A stretch of DNA of 64,000 nucleotides from Colwellia sp. Arc7-D (GTDB lineage: Bacteria; Pseudomonadota; Gammaproteobacteria; Enterobacterales; Alteromonadaceae), in NCBI RefSeq assembly GCF_003061515.1, contig NZ_CP028924.1:3782001-3846000 (forward strand). The letters are read 5' to 3'. The position numbers were made by a program, and so were the translations under genes. Under the pieces are notes generated by a model. The model searched no databases. It was given only the letters and a program-made list of their open reading frames with translations, and was not told the origin of the DNA. Below are positions 9,466 through 19,826 of the stretch, piece after piece. Every line of letters starts with the position of its first letter. Position 1 is the stretch's first letter.

Positions 9466-9753
9466 TTATTTATTAAGTTTTAGTGACTCTTCGACCTCTT
9501 GTTTGTTTCCACAAACACCGTCTTGCTTGTCATCACGATAATAACGGATATCGATACAATCTTGTTGATATCTGCGCTCCAACTCTGTACGAATTATAGG
9601 TTTATTTTTCGCATTAATGATTTGTTTATGTAATGACTGGCACTGCTGAACCTGCTCTGACGCTAATGTGAGATCTTCACAAACATTATTACTAGAACTA
9701 CATGCCGAAAAAAACACGACAGAAGAAACCATCACAACCAAATTTTTTATCAT
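9466..9753 (-). CDS. Small hypothetical lipoprotein
   Basis: I do not recognise this 95-residue protein. It begins with a short lipoprotein signal (hydrophobic V-V-M-V-S-S-V-V-F-F-S-A-C, lipidated Cys at about 18), then a Ser-rich linker and a charged region with several further cysteines (C-E-D-L, Q-Q-C-Q-S, D-C-I-D-I, V-C-G-N) that could form disulfides in the periplasm. It stands alone 105 bases downstream of the GGDEF-EAL start region, on the same strand. Confidence 0.7.
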   Translation of the reverse strand: MIKNLVVMVSSVVFFSACSSSNNVCEDLTLASEQVQQCQSLHKQIINAKNKPIIRTELERRYQQDCIDIRYYRDDKQDGVCGNKQEVEESLKLNK

Positions 9754-9931
9754 ACGACTACTCTTAATTTTATATAAACTTATTTAATAACAGCCTATTA
9801 ATTATTATATAGGTGTTATTAACACGACTTGGTATAAATAAAAACCGCTAAGAACGCGCTGTTTGTTATATAACTCAGCACGCTAAAACCAGTGACGCTA
9901 TTTGTCTAAAAATCGACAATGATTGAATTCA

Positions 9932-9959
9932 TTCACTTCCCTTTAGTTTGGTATATAAT
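9932..9959 (+). promoter_or_regulatory. Probable sigma-70 promoter of the oxygenase gene
   Basis: A perfect -10 box TATAAT (9954-9959) has TTCACT at 9932-9937 as a possible -35 box with a 16-base spacer. It is 49 bases upstream of the oxygenase ATG. Confidence 0.5.
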
Positions 9960-10008
9960 ACGTAAAAATAAAGATTAAGCATTAAGATTATTGTATTAGG
10001 GGAAAAAT

Positions 10009-10848
10009 ATGCAAGTACAAGTTGTTGATTATCGCGCTGATGACGCCGCCAAAAAGTTTGTAGAGAGTTTGCGAAATACAGGGTTTGGAGTATTAACTAA
10101 TCATCCTATTCAACAGGCTTTAGTCGATAAAATTTACCAGGATTGGTATACCTTTTTCACGCAAGAAGAAAAGCAAAATTTTGCATTTGATCCTGAAAAG
10201 CAAGATGGCTACTTCGGCCCTGAAATTTCAGAAACTGCTAAAGGCCACACTAAAAAAGATATTAAAGAGTATTATCATGTATACCCGTGGGGACGAATTC
10301 CTGAGCAATTAAAATCTGATATTTTAAATTACTATAAAATGGCCTCAGATTTAGCCAGTGAATTACTTGATTGGGTTGAGAAGTATAGCCCTGTAGAGGT
10401 AACTAAACACTATTCAGAGCCTTTATCGAATATGATCAAGGATACCCCGAATACTTTGTTAAGAATACTGCATTATCCTCCACTTAAAGGGACTGAAGAA
10501 CCTGGTGCTATTCGTGCTGCAGCACATGAAGATATTAACCTATTAACTATTTTGCCTGCTGCCAATGAACCAGGTTTGCAGGTGCAAGCTCAAGATGGTC
10601 AATGGCTAGATGTTCCAGCTGACTTTGGTCATTTAATTGTTAATATTGGTGATATGTTACAAGAAGCCTCACAAGGTTATTTTCCTTCAACTAGTCATAG
10701 GGTTATTAACCCAACGGGCGACAATGCGACTAAATCACGCATATCTTTACCGTTATTTTTACATCCACGTAACGAAGTGGTTTTATCAGAAAAACATACC
10801 CATGCAAGTTACTTACTAGAAAGACTAAAAGAGCTCGGTGTTAAATAA
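10009..10848 (+). CDS. 2-oxoglutarate/Fe(II)-dependent oxygenase, isopenicillin N synthase-like
   Basis: The 279-residue protein fits the isopenicillin N synthase-type dioxygenase superfamily. It has an N-terminal DIOX_N region (about residues 1-100) with G-F-G-V-L-T-N-H, and a C-terminal double-stranded beta-helix with the iron site A-H-E-D (HxD), a distal S-H-R-V, and the co-substrate arginine in K-S-R-I-S. These enzymes use 2-oxoglutarate and oxygen to hydroxylate or desaturate small molecules in the cytoplasm; the substrate is unknown. The start has AGGGGA six bases upstream. It is monocistronic, with a promoter in front and a terminator behind. Confidence 0.9.
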   Translation: MQVQVVDYRADDAAKKFVESLRNTGFGVLTNHPIQQALVDKIYQDWYTFFTQEEKQNFAFDPEKQDGYFGPEISETAKGHTKKDIKEYYHVYPWGRIPEQLKSDILNYYKMASDLASELLDWVEKYSPVEVTKHYSEPLSNMIKDTPNTLLRILHYPPLKGTEEPGAIRAAAHEDINLLTILPAANEPGLQVQAQDGQWLDVPADFGHLIVNIGDMLQEASQGYFPSTSHRVINPTGDNATKSRISLPLFLHPRNEVVLSEKHTHASYLLERLKELGVK

Positions 10849-10904
10849 TTACCCATAAGCTTTAAATGCATAAACACATTTAAGTTTGGGACAGACCCGT
10901 TAAT

Positions 10905-10935
10905 AAAAAAGCCATCACTATGTGATGGCTTTTTA
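10905..10935. terminator. Bidirectional terminator
   Basis: An 8-bp GC-rich stem GCCATCAC/GTGATGGC (10911-10918 with 10922-10929) is flanked by A and T runs on both sides. It serves the oxygenase gene (plus) and the RND permease gene (minus). Confidence 0.88.
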
Positions 10936-11013
10936 GTTTCTGCTTATTTTATCGCCCTAAGGTTTAACGGCTTTAAAACTTAACGTTCATATAACTTAAG
11001 CATAGTCTTAAAC

Positions 11014-14000
11014 TTAACCTTTAAGGCTGTCTAAAACAGGTGTTTCAGTTTGTGAAACTTTTTTCTTACGCCTAAATAATTCCTTAATATCTTCTACAAT
11101 AAGATACAGGCAAGGTATTAGCACTAAAGTTACTATGGTGGCAAACAACACACCAAATGCAAGTGATACCGCCATAGGTATAACAATTTGAGCTTGGGCA
11201 CTAACTTCAAAGAATATGATCGGCACTAAACCAATAAATGTGGTTATTGACGTTAACATAATCGCTCTAAAGCGTTTATTACCCGCATGCATTACAGCAT
11301 CTTTAAGTCGCACACCTCGTTTTCTGGCATTATTAACATAGTCAACCATCACCAATGAGTCATTCACCACTACCCCGGCAGCCGCTAGAATTCCCATTAC
11401 AGATAAGGCACTTAAATCCATACCTAAAATAAAGTGACCCAGTACAGCCCCAATAATACCAAATGGAATAACGACCATAATCATCATTGCTTGTGAATAA
11501 GACTTTAACGGAATAGCTAACAATGAAAATATGATCATTGACGAGATAACGAAATCGCGCAATTGGCTATCTGCCCCTTCCATTTCTTCTTGAATACTAC
11601 CCGTAACTTCACTTTTTACTTGTGGATATTTGTTTAACAACTCAGGTATGAAATTATCACGAATATCATTAGCCACTTTAAAGGGCTCTACTTGCTCTGC
11701 ATCAACACTTGCCCAAACATTAATCGTACGATTACCATTCTCACGGCGTATACGAGTAACCCCTTCTTGTAGGGTAATAACGGCCAGTTCAGATAATGGC
11801 AATTCAGCACCATTAGGGGCTTGAATCATTACGTCATCAACATGACCAACAGAACTACGTTGTTCGAGTGGGTAACGCACCATGACTTTCACTTCTTCAC
11901 TGTCACGCAATATACGCTGCGCCTCTAAACCATAGAAGCTATAACTTACTTGCGAAGCGATGTCTGCTAAGGTTAAATTTAAACTATAAGCGAGTGGTTT
12001 CAATTCAAACTGTACTTCTTTAGCACTCGTTTGACGGCTATCGTTAACATCACCAAGGCCTTTAAGTGAATTGAGTTTAACTTTTAATTCTCTCGCAGCT
12101 GCCAGTAATTCTGCATCATTTTTACTTTCTAATCTGAAAGCAATATCCCCGTCGTCTCGCCCACCACCAAATAAATTGTCGCCTATAGTGAATGATTTAA
12201 CGCCTGGATAATTAGGAATAGCCTCACGCCATAAATCTGCCAGTTCAAAGGTATTCATTGGTCTAAGTTCTGGTACTACAAGCTTAACCATCAGTTGACC
12301 ACTGGTTCTAGTGCGTAAATCAACTTGCATATCTGAGATCATCGAATTGCCATATTTAGCTTCAATATCTTTATCGATACGGTTAATTACCCCTTGAATG
12401 TTTAACAAGGTTTCTAAAGTCGCTTTTTCTGAAGCATCGACATTCATTTCAACCGTTACGCGAGGGAAGTCATGTGGAATTTTAGGTTGCCCAACAAAGC
12501 GCACAAAACCACCACTAAACAATCCTCCACTAATGAGCATTAAACTAATAAAGAACATTAATACCCCATATCTGTATGCAATAAAAACAGCTAGCGCAGG
12601 GCTATAAACGGTATCAATAAATTTTTTCAAATTAAGGTCAATCCAAGCACGTAATCTATCAATTGGATTTTTAGGGTTGAACGCTTTCATTTTCATTTTA
12701 ACCAAATGAGCTGGCAAAATAAGTTTAGATTCTATTAATGAAAAGATAAGACAAAGTATAACAACAGAGCCAATCGCTTTTCCAAACGCTGAAGATGGCC
12801 CTTCACCAAAAAGAAACGGCAGAAATACCGCGATAGTGGTCAAAACACCAAAGGTTGCCGGCATGGCGACACGCTTAACTCCACGAATAACATTATCGGT
12901 ACTATGACCATGCTCTTCGATTTCATCATGGGCACTTTCCCCCATAACAATGGCATCATCGACGACAATACCGAGCACTAGAATGAAAGCAAATAAGCTA
13001 ATAACGTTAATAGTAACATTGACAAATTCGAGTGGCATTACCAGTAATGTACCGAGGAAACATACCGGTAATCCCATCATTACCCAAAAAGCTAAGCGAA
13101 CACGTAGAAATAATGCCAACATGATAAATACCAATACGGCACCACTTTTCATATTGTCTACCATCATATTCAAACGACCTTCAAGGTAGTAGGTCATATC
13201 AACCCATGTTTCTAACTTCACGCTTTCAGGTAATACCGCAGATTTCTTCTCTACATATTTTTTAACCACAGCGGCAATGTCAGTTATGCTTTGGTTATCA
13301 GCAGCACCAATAAATAAGGTAACTGAGTTTTCACCATTAAATTTAGAGTACTGTAAACCTTCTTCGAAGCCATCATCAATGGTCGCAATTTCGCCTAAAA
13401 CAATTCTGGTGCCATCGGCTAAAGTTACTACGGGATTTGTTCGAATTCATGTCCACGATAAGCCTGATTTTCAACACGTAAGTTAATATAGCCATTTTCT
13501 GCACGAATTTGTCCAGCAGACATGTTGCGTGAATAACTGCGTACTGCAGTGGCAATATCAGTAAAGCTTAAGCCGTACTCTCGAAGCTTATCTTTACTTA
13601 CTTCAATAGATATTTCATAACCTAAACCGCTGTATATATCGGATATATTGATCATCGGCAGCTGTTGAATTTCGTTATGTATTTTACGACCAAGCTCTTT
13701 AAGTTCGCCGTTGGTTAAATCACCATATAGGCTTAAGTACATCACTTCTTGACGAAATTTTTCTCGTTCTATTTTGATGCGCTCCATACCGTCAGGGAAG
13801 CTAGAAATTGAATCTATTGCAGATTTTACCTCTTCAAGTACAACTTGTGGGTCATAATCTAGTTCAACCTCGAACCAACCATTGGAAAAATTTCGGTTTG
13901 AATAAGTAATAACTCTTTTGAGGCCTTGAACAGTTTCAAGCGCCTCTTCGATTTTAATGGTTATGCCTTCTTCAACTTCTTGCGGTGCGGCTCCAGGATA

Positions 14001-14207
14001 GGGTGCGGTGTAAGAAATCCAGTTGATCTTAACCTGTGGGAACATTTGTTTGTTTATGGTTTGAATAGTTAACAAACCACCCACTAAAATGAAAATCATC
14101 AACAAGTTAGCGGCAACGCTATTGCGAGCAAACCAAGCTATTATGCCGGTATTGGTATCAATAGTATGATCGATTTCCGGCTTTTCTTTAGGCGTAACAG
14201 TTGTCAT
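11014..14207 (-). pseudogene. RND efflux permease (AcrB/HAE1 family), one-base frameshift
   Basis: Two frames cover one RND transporter. 13428-14207 holds the N-terminal helix (about residues 25-50) and the first porter subdomains. The rest, continuing to 11014, carries the membrane domain with the proton-relay pair V-V-D-D-A-I in helix 4 and the second half of the duplicated fold. Adding one base in the GGG run at 13432-13434 (CCC on the coding strand) joins the frames through about 53 otherwise untranslated but clearly family-like residues (V-V-T-L-A-D-G-T and on), giving 1064 residues, normal for RND pumps. The protein would export drugs or metabolites using the proton gradient with the adaptor encoded just upstream. 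No outer-membrane channel gene is adjacent. Confidence 0.88.
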
Positions 14208-14209
14208 GA

Positions 14210-15424
14210 TTACTCTCCTGAACCACTGTCATTTTGTGCAACTTGTGACTCGTTACTTTCACCCTCTTCTTGTTCATTTTTTTTCGGTTTTTTGTCACTA
14301 ATTAAAGCCAATTTCATCCCATCAACGGGATAATCAAGCGCAGAAACTATCAATTTATCACCGTCAGCTAAGCCTTTTGAAATAATAATGTTTTGGCCAT
14401 CTTGGCGAACAATTGTTACGGCTGAATAATGTAATCTAGATTCATTATCCATTAATGCAACAAGGCCATTATTAACTAAATAACGCGGCACACTGGCTGC
14501 TTGAGCTATTTCTATACCTAATACTTTTGCCTTTACATAAGAGCCAAAGCGTAATGGTGTTTTTGAGTTTTCTTTACCTAAAGCATAAGGGTCATAAATT
14601 TCAGCAACCAAATAGCTCATTCTACTTGTACTGTCTATAACGCCTTCGCCACGGGCAATTTTAGCGTCCCATACCGTTGTAAGACCCGAGTATGTACCCG
14701 TTAAATTCACCGTTGCGTTCTCTCCTTGATCAATCAAAAACTGTAATTGATTATCTGCAACGGGTAAACGTACTTCAGCAATAGCCGTACCTAGTAGCTT
14801 GCCAACCATACTACCTGTACCAACAAATGAGCCTAACCCAACATTTCTACTGTCTATCATAGCGTCATATGGCGCTCTAATTTCAGTGCGCTCTAAATTG
14901 CGCTTAGCACGTAAAATAGATGCTTGCGCAGATTTAACGCGAGCAATTTCTTGGGCTAATTGTGGTTTACGTAAACTTAATTCTGTTGGAGATGAATCTG
15001 TTATTTGCTGCCATTCTTGTTTGGCAACTTGGCCTTGTGCTCGCTCTGTTTCAAGCGAAGCACGAGCTGATGCCATTGTAGCCTCAGCTTCAATAAGTGC
15101 CGCCTCGTAGTCGTTAGGATCTATACGAGCCAATAATTGACCTTCTTTGACAAAGCCACCACGAACAAATGTTTCAGATAACTCAACAATTTGACCACTA
15201 ACTTGAGCCACTAATTCAGTTTCATATTTAGGTTTAACAACACCATATGAATTTACATCTAAGGTCATGGGTGCGAGTGAAATAGCTTCAACCGCAACAA
15301 TAGGAGTATTATCGATTTCTTCTTTTTCTTCCGGGGGCTTTTTCATACTTGAAAATGCAAAGAAAATTAAAACACCGGCAATTAGAATGACAATTGGTAT
15401 AATTATTTGTTTTTTCCGTGTCAC
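14210..15424 (-). CDS. RND efflux periplasmic adaptor (membrane fusion protein)
   Basis: The frame could start at 15511, but GTG at 15422-15424 is the better start: it has GAGGA seven bases upstream and is followed at once by basic residues (T-R-K-K-Q) and a single membrane anchor. This gives 404 residues. The body shows the HlyD/MFP layout: a lipoyl-like half (V-E-L-S-E-T-F-V-R-G-G-F), a long coiled-coil hairpin rich in Ala, Glu and Gln (about residues 105-175), the second lipoyl half (I-R-A-P-Y-D) and a beta-barrel. It links the RND permease to an outer-membrane channel. The permease ATG follows two bases after its stop, so the two are one operon. Confidence 0.9.
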   Translation of the reverse strand: MTRKKQIIIPIVILIAGVLIFFAFSSMKKPPEEKEEIDNTPIVAVEAISLAPMTLDVNSYGVVKPKYETELVAQVSGQIVELSETFVRGGFVKEGQLLARIDPNDYEAALIEAEATMASARASLETERAQGQVAKQEWQQITDSSPTELSLRKPQLAQEIARVKSAQASILRAKRNLERTEIRAPYDAMIDSRNVGLGSFVGTGSMVGKLLGTAIAEVRLPVADNQLQFLIDQGENATVNLTGTYSGLTTVWDAKIARGEGVIDSTSRMSYLVAEIYDPYALGKENSKTPLRFGSYVKAKVLGIEIAQAASVPRYLVNNGLVALMDNESRLHYSAVTIVRQDGQNIIISKGLADGDKLIVSALDYPVDGMKLALISDKKPKKNEQEEGESNESQVAQNDSGSGE

Positions 15425-16061
15425 AATGACGTCCTCATAGAATCTAAATTTTAAAATTTCTAGCTTAATTGCCAATAGGATACAGAAATTATTGGCTACA
15501 AAAACTAACAAAGTTGTAAATGCTTGTTACAAAATTCAAGCCGACTTTGAAAATCCCATCTAAAAATAAATAAAAACGATATAGATCATTAGTTTAAATT
15601 AAATATTTTTGATATGTATTTATCAGGACTGTTAAAAAATATGTAACTAAGATCACAACTTTGGTTTTTTTCACTAAATAATTTTACTTTTAAAAAATTG
15701 TTGGTCGATATCACTACCCATAAAATACTAACGATAGTAACAATGGAAATTACCAAGAATGCTCAGCCTTAAGTATTAAATACTCTGACGTTGTCTCCTA
15801 TTTTTTGAAAATATCGAGGTCTATAAGTAAGAGAGAAATTAACATTGTCGTTAACAGTAAGGCATTTTTCATGACGATCAGTTTGAACTTAGGTTTAAAA
15901 AATTTATCGTTATTATTGTAGAATCTAATCACTTCACAGAATAAATACACATTAGCAATCCAAACCCAAGGTGCCTATTTTTTGTGAAATATATACCTTG
16001 AATACTTGAACCTTAAAGTAAATACATTAAAATTAATCTTTATTTCATCGGAGAACACTTT
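15425..16061. other. Long AT-rich intergenic region without a convincing gene
   Basis: This 637-bp region separates the divergent adaptor and TerB-like genes. It must hold promoters for both. On the minus strand 15798-15974 is an open stretch without a start codon that reads as a hydrophobic, membrane-like peptide of about 58 residues ending in TAG, possibly the remnant of a decayed gene. No hairpin with a T run, tRNA or repeat was seen. Confidence 0.5.
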
Positions 16062-16523
16062 ATGTTGTCAAAAATTAACGCATTCTTTCAATCATTAGGC
16101 AACACGGATGATCAGCATGAGAACGAACTATCGCTTGAAATAGCTTGTAGCGTTTTATTATGTGAAGTTATGCTTGCTGATGGTCAGCTTGAAACTACAG
16201 AGCAGAAAAAATTAAACGATATTATTTCTACCCAATTTCAGTTAACACCTGATGAAGTATCAGAAATAATTAATCACTCGCTCGCGCTCTGTGAAAATGC
16301 GACTGACTTTTATCAATTTACCTCGAAAATCAACGAGAAATACAGTTTAGAACAGCGTGTTAAAATGTTAGAACTATTATGGCAGGTGGCTTATGCTGAT
16401 GGTGAACTTGCTAGTATTGAGGAGCATATAATCCGTAAAATTGCTGATTTATTGCATTTGCGACATAGCGAATATATTCAAACAAAATTAAATATTCAAG
16501 CCAAGACCAGTACGACTAAATAA
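16062..16523 (+). CDS. TerB-like (tellurite-resistance/DjlA-type) protein
   Basis: The 153-residue acidic, all-helical protein has the two E-V-M-L-A-D-G-Q and V-A-Y-A-D-G-E-L segments characteristic of TerB/co-chaperone-type domains, where the aspartates and glutamates form a metal-binding cluster. There is no signal peptide or membrane segment. A GGAG eight bases upstream supports the start. Despite the family name, single TerB genes such as this one, without terACD or terZ neighbours, are not evidence for tellurite resistance. It is followed by the CvfB-like gene in the same direction after 86 bases. Confidence 0.85.
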   Translation: MLSKINAFFQSLGNTDDQHENELSLEIACSVLLCEVMLADGQLETTEQKKLNDIISTQFQLTPDEVSEIINHSLALCENATDFYQFTSKINEKYSLEQRVKMLELLWQVAYADGELASIEEHIIRKIADLLHLRHSEYIQTKLNIQAKTSTTK

Positions 16524-16609
16524 AATATACCGACAACATGGAAAGTTATAGTTAACTTACCGCTAAATCGGTTATTATAGCCGCAAGTTAACTGACAACA
16601 AGAAACCAT

Positions 16610-17440
16610 ATGGCAAGCATCGGCAAATACAACACTCTTCCTGTAGTAGCAATAACAGATAAAGGCGCATATTTAAATGCGGATGATTTAGGTGAACTAC
16701 TATTACCCAATCGTTTTGTGCCTGAAGATTGCCAGATAGGAAGTGAGCTTAAAGTTTTTATTTATGCTGATACTGCTGATCGAATCGTTGCCACAACTGA
16801 AAAACCCTTAGCACAAGTAGATGAATTTGCTTCTTTGAAGGTCAGCCAAGTAAACAAAATGGGCGCCTTTCTTGACTGGGGCTTACCAAAAGACTTACTC
16901 GTACCTTATAACCAGCAGCATAGCGAAATGGAAGTAGGTAAGTATTACCTTGTAAGAATTTTTCTCGATTTAAAAACCGATCGTTTAGTCGCTTCAAGTA
17001 AGCTTGATAAGTTTATCGATATTTGGCCAGCTGATTATCAGAAGTGGGATAAAGTTAAACTTACCATTGCCTCTAAAACTGACTTAGGTTTTAAAGCCAT
17101 TATTAATGATTTGCACTGGGGTTTACTTTACGACAATGAAATATTTAAACCGCTAAGAACGGGTAAGAAAATAACGGGTTATATCAAACAAGTTCGTGAA
17201 GATGGCCGTATTGATCTATCTTTAACTCGTCCGGGCGAGGGTAAAGTTAAAGACTTTAGTGAGAAATTATTAGCTCACATTGCTGAACATGACGGTTTTA
17301 GCCCTTTGCATGATAAAAGTGACCCTGAATTAATTAAGCGAATATTAGGGGTGAGCAAAAAAACCTTCAAAGCAACGGTAGGTAACTTAATGAAAAATGG
17401 AAAAATTACCATTGAAGCTAATGGCATCCGCCTGAAATAA
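16610..17440 (+). CDS. CvfB/YitL-like S1-domain RNA-binding protein
   Basis: The 276-residue length and layout match the CvfB family: three or so consecutive S1-like OB folds (about residues 1-65, 70-135 and 140-205; the second begins K-V-S-Q-V-N-K-M-G-A-F-L-D-W-G), then a C-terminal winged helix (about residues 215-276) ending in an A-N-G-I-R-L-K tail. Family members bind RNA and affect virulence-factor or stress-gene expression in firmicutes; the role in gammaproteobacteria is not established. A strong terminator follows. Confidence 0.88.
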   Translation: MASIGKYNTLPVVAITDKGAYLNADDLGELLLPNRFVPEDCQIGSELKVFIYADTADRIVATTEKPLAQVDEFASLKVSQVNKMGAFLDWGLPKDLLVPYNQQHSEMEVGKYYLVRIFLDLKTDRLVASSKLDKFIDIWPADYQKWDKVKLTIASKTDLGFKAIINDLHWGLLYDNEIFKPLRTGKKITGYIKQVREDGRIDLSLTRPGEGKVKDFSEKLLAHIAEHDGFSPLHDKSDPELIKRILGVSKKTFKATVGNLMKNGKITIEANGIRLK

Positions 17441-17470
17441 GCTTAACTTTACAATCTATTTAAAAACAAA

Positions 17471-17493
17471 AAAGCCCTTACGGGCTTTTTTTT
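17471..17493. terminator. Bidirectional terminator after the CvfB-like gene
   Basis: A stem AAAGCCC/GGGCTTT (17471-17477 with 17482-17488) with a 4-base loop is flanked by A and T tracts. It ends the plus-strand CvfB-like transcript and probably the minus-strand operon ending in tldD. Confidence 0.9.
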
Positions 17494-17534
17494 CAACTAA
17501 ACTTTTTCAAAAAACAAACAAAGTGTTTAGCGAA

Positions 17535-18983
17535 TTATTGTGTACCGCCAACGGTCATTTCATCAACTTTCAAGGTCGGCTGACCTACGCCTACAGGTAA
17601 GCTCTGTCCGTCTTTACCACAAACACCAACCCCAGCATCAAGTTTTAAGTCATTACCCACCATACTGACATTTTTCATTGCTTCTGGACCGCTGCCAATC
17701 AGAGTGGCGCCTTTGATCGGCGAGGTGATCTCACCATTCTCAATTAAGTACGCTTCTGAGCTAGTGAATACGAATTTACCTGAGGTAATGTCAACTTGTC
17801 CGCCGGCAAAGTTTGGTGCATAAATACCTTTTTTGACTGACTTAATGATATCTTCAGGTTTGTGCTCTCCAGCCAACATATAAGTATTAGTCATACGTGG
17901 CATAGGCAAATGGGCATATGATTCACGGCGACCATTACCGGTTGGTTTAACGCCCATTAAGCCAGCATTGTGTTTATCTTGCATATAGCCTTTTAGCACA
18001 CCTTTCTCAATCAATACGTTATATTGACCTGGCGTACCTTCATCATCAATGCTTATTGAACCGCGACGATTAGCCATGGTGCCATCATCAACAATGGTAC
18101 ATAAATCAGAGGTAACTTGTTGGCCCACTTTGCCAGAAAATGCAGAAGAGCCTTTACGATTAAAATCTCCCTCTAAACCATGCCCTACCGCTTCATGCAA
18201 CAAAACGCCTGGCCAACCTGCGCCAAGTACAACAGGAAATGAACCCGCGGGTGAGTCAATAGCAACAAGGTTAACTAAAGCTTGTCTTACCGCTTCTTCT
18301 GCATAAGCTAAGTAACGCGGCTTATTATTTTCTAACTCAAAAAAATAGCTATAGTCTGTACGTGCGCCGCCGCCAGAGCTGGCACGTTCTCGCTTACCAT
18401 TTTCTTCGACTAACACCGAACAATTTAGTCGCACTAATGGACGAATATCGGTCGCATAAGTTCCATCACTGGCAGCGACTAATATTTTTTCATAAACACC
18501 TGACAAACTTACAATCACTTGTTTAACACGTTTATCGACACTACGAGCATGTGCTTCTACTTCGTGCAATAGCGTAATTTTTTGTTCTTGAGGTAAACTT
18601 GCTAGCGGGTCCAACGCTTTATAAAGCATTGGATTTTTTTGCATTTGCTTGCCATCAAAAACCTGTACACGTGCAGATTTTTCAGCAATAGCTATACCTT
18701 TAGCAGCATCTGCAGCTTTTTTTAACGCCGCAGGGGAAATATCATCAGAGTAAGCAAAACCAGTTTTCTCACCTGATATAGCGCGCACACCCACACCACG
18801 TTCAATATTATAAGAACCTTCTTTGACTATACCGTCTTCTAACATCCACGATTCATGACTACTAGATTGAAAGTATAAATCGGCCAAATCAATTTTACGT
18901 TGGAAGATGTTATCCAAAGTGTCCATCAGCATACTTTCATCAATTTTACTATTGGCTAAGAGCTCAGTCTCAACATTATTCAT
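17535..18983 (-). CDS. tldD: Metalloprotease TldD
   Basis: The 482-residue protein is full length for TldD. The zinc motif H-E-A-V-G-H (HExxxH) with the following [14 protein letters not shown] is present in the middle of the chain (about residue 265), and the C-terminus has the conserved G-G-T-Q end. TldD pairs with TldE/PmbA to form a heterodimeric protease that removes leader peptides and cleaves unfolded peptides, as in microcin B17 maturation and CcdA turnover. tldE is not in the window. Its start overlaps the nitrilase gene stop by 8 bases, so it is the last gene of the mreB-to-tldD operon. Confidence 0.95.
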   Translation of the reverse strand: MNNVETELLANSKIDESMLMDTLDNIFQRKIDLADLYFQSSSHESWMLEDGIVKEGSYNIERGVGVRAISGEKTGFAYSDDISPAALKKAADAAKGIAIAEKSARVQVFDGKQMQKNPMLYKALDPLASLPQEQKITLLHEVEAHARSVDKRVKQVIVSLSGVYEKILVAASDGTYATDIRPLVRLNCSVLVEENGKRERASSGGGARTDYSYFFELENNKPRYLAYAEEAVRQALVNLVAIDSPAGSFPVVLGAGWPGVLLHEAVGHGLEGDFNRKGSSAFSGKVGQQVTSDLCTIVDDGTMANRRGSISIDDEGTPGQYNVLIEKGVLKGYMQDKHNAGLMGVKPTGNGRRESYAHLPMPRMTNTYMLAGEHKPEDIIKSVKKGIYAPNFAGGQVDITSGKFVFTSSEAYLIENGEITSPIKGATLIGSGPEAMKNVSMVGNDLKLDAGVGVCGKDGQSLPVGVGQPTLKVDEMTVGGTQ

Positions 18984-19824
18984 ACGACATCAACTTATTT
19001 TTAAAACGATTATGAGTGTTAACAGGCATAGCTTTACGCACCTTGTTTAATTCTTCTTCTTGGTATTCAGCACAAATGATACCTTTACCAGTATCTAGCT
19101 GAGTCAGTATTTCGCCCCACGGGCTAATGATCATACTGTGGCCCCAAGTTTCACGGCCATTTGAATGCACACCTTCTTGGTCAGCAGCAATAATATAGAC
19201 CTGATTTTCAATCGCACGGGCTTGTAATAGTGTTTGCCAGTGTGCGGCTCCCGTTACACGTGTAAAAGCACTGGGTACGGTAATAATTTTCGCGCCTTGC
19301 TGGCATAATTGCCTAAAAAGTTCAGGAAAGCGCAGATCATAACAAATCGATAAACCTACGTTAATACCGGCAACATCAACCACGCTAATATGATCACCGG
19401 CTTTCGCGTAACGTGATTCAAAGTAATTTTTTTCGTTATCTTCTACTGCAACATCAAAAAGGTGAATTTTATCATAGTCACCGAGGGTTTCTCCATCAGG
19501 AGAAAAAACAAAACAACTATTGGTAAACTTATCTGGAAATTTTGATAACACAGGAATACTACCAGCGACTAAAAAAACATTATATTTTTTTGCTAGCGCC
19601 GCAAGTTTTGCCTTCAAACCATGACTATCTTTATTTGCTTTCGCTAATGTCAGTTGTTCTTGATCTTTACCACCAAAAAATAAGCAACACTCGGGTAATA
19701 AAACTAATTGTTGCTGTGTCTGTTCTAGTGTTAATAACTGTTGCTCAATATCACTAATATTATCATCAACATTAGTACCTGAAGTCATTTGGATCGCACA
19801 AATTTGCTTTATTTTATCTGCCAT
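18976..19824 (-). CDS. Nitrilase-superfamily amidohydrolase (Nit2/deaminated glutathione amidase type)
   Basis: The Glu-Lys-Cys triad of carbon-nitrogen hydrolases is visible: L-L-P-E-C-C (Glu), Y-D-K-I-H-L-F-D-V (Lys) and [10 protein letters not shown] (Cys). The length (282 residues from the ATG at 19824) and the D-L-R-F-P-E-L-F-R segment match the NitA/Nit1 branch that hydrolyses deaminated glutathione, a metabolite-repair function in the cytoplasm. A TTG two codons upstream (19830) is a weaker start. It overlaps tldD by 8 bases and sits right behind yhdP, an order I recall from related gammaproteobacteria. Confidence 0.9.
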   Translation of the reverse strand: MADKIKQICAIQMTSGTNVDDNISDIEQQLLTLEQTQQQLVLLPECCLFFGGKDQEQLTLAKANKDSHGLKAKLAALAKKYNVFLVAGSIPVLSKFPDKFTNSCFVFSPDGETLGDYDKIHLFDVAVEDNEKNYFESRYAKAGDHISVVDVAGINVGLSICYDLRFPELFRQLCQQGAKIITVPSAFTRVTGAAHWQTLLQARAIENQVYIIAADQEGVHSNGRETWGHSMIISPWGEILTQLDTGKGIICAEYQEEELNKVRKAMPVNTHNRFKNKLMSYE

Positions 19825-19826
19825 AT

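Noticed and set aside
13428..13440. Programmed ribosomal frameshift in the RND permease
   Set aside because: No slippery heptamer with a downstream structure was seen, and the same one-base G/C-run loss occurs in four other unrelated genes.
15798..15872. Very short minus-strand frame starting with ATG inside the 15.4-16.1 kb gap
   Set aside because: Only 24 codons, no ribosome binding site; treated as part of a possible remnant and not as a gene.
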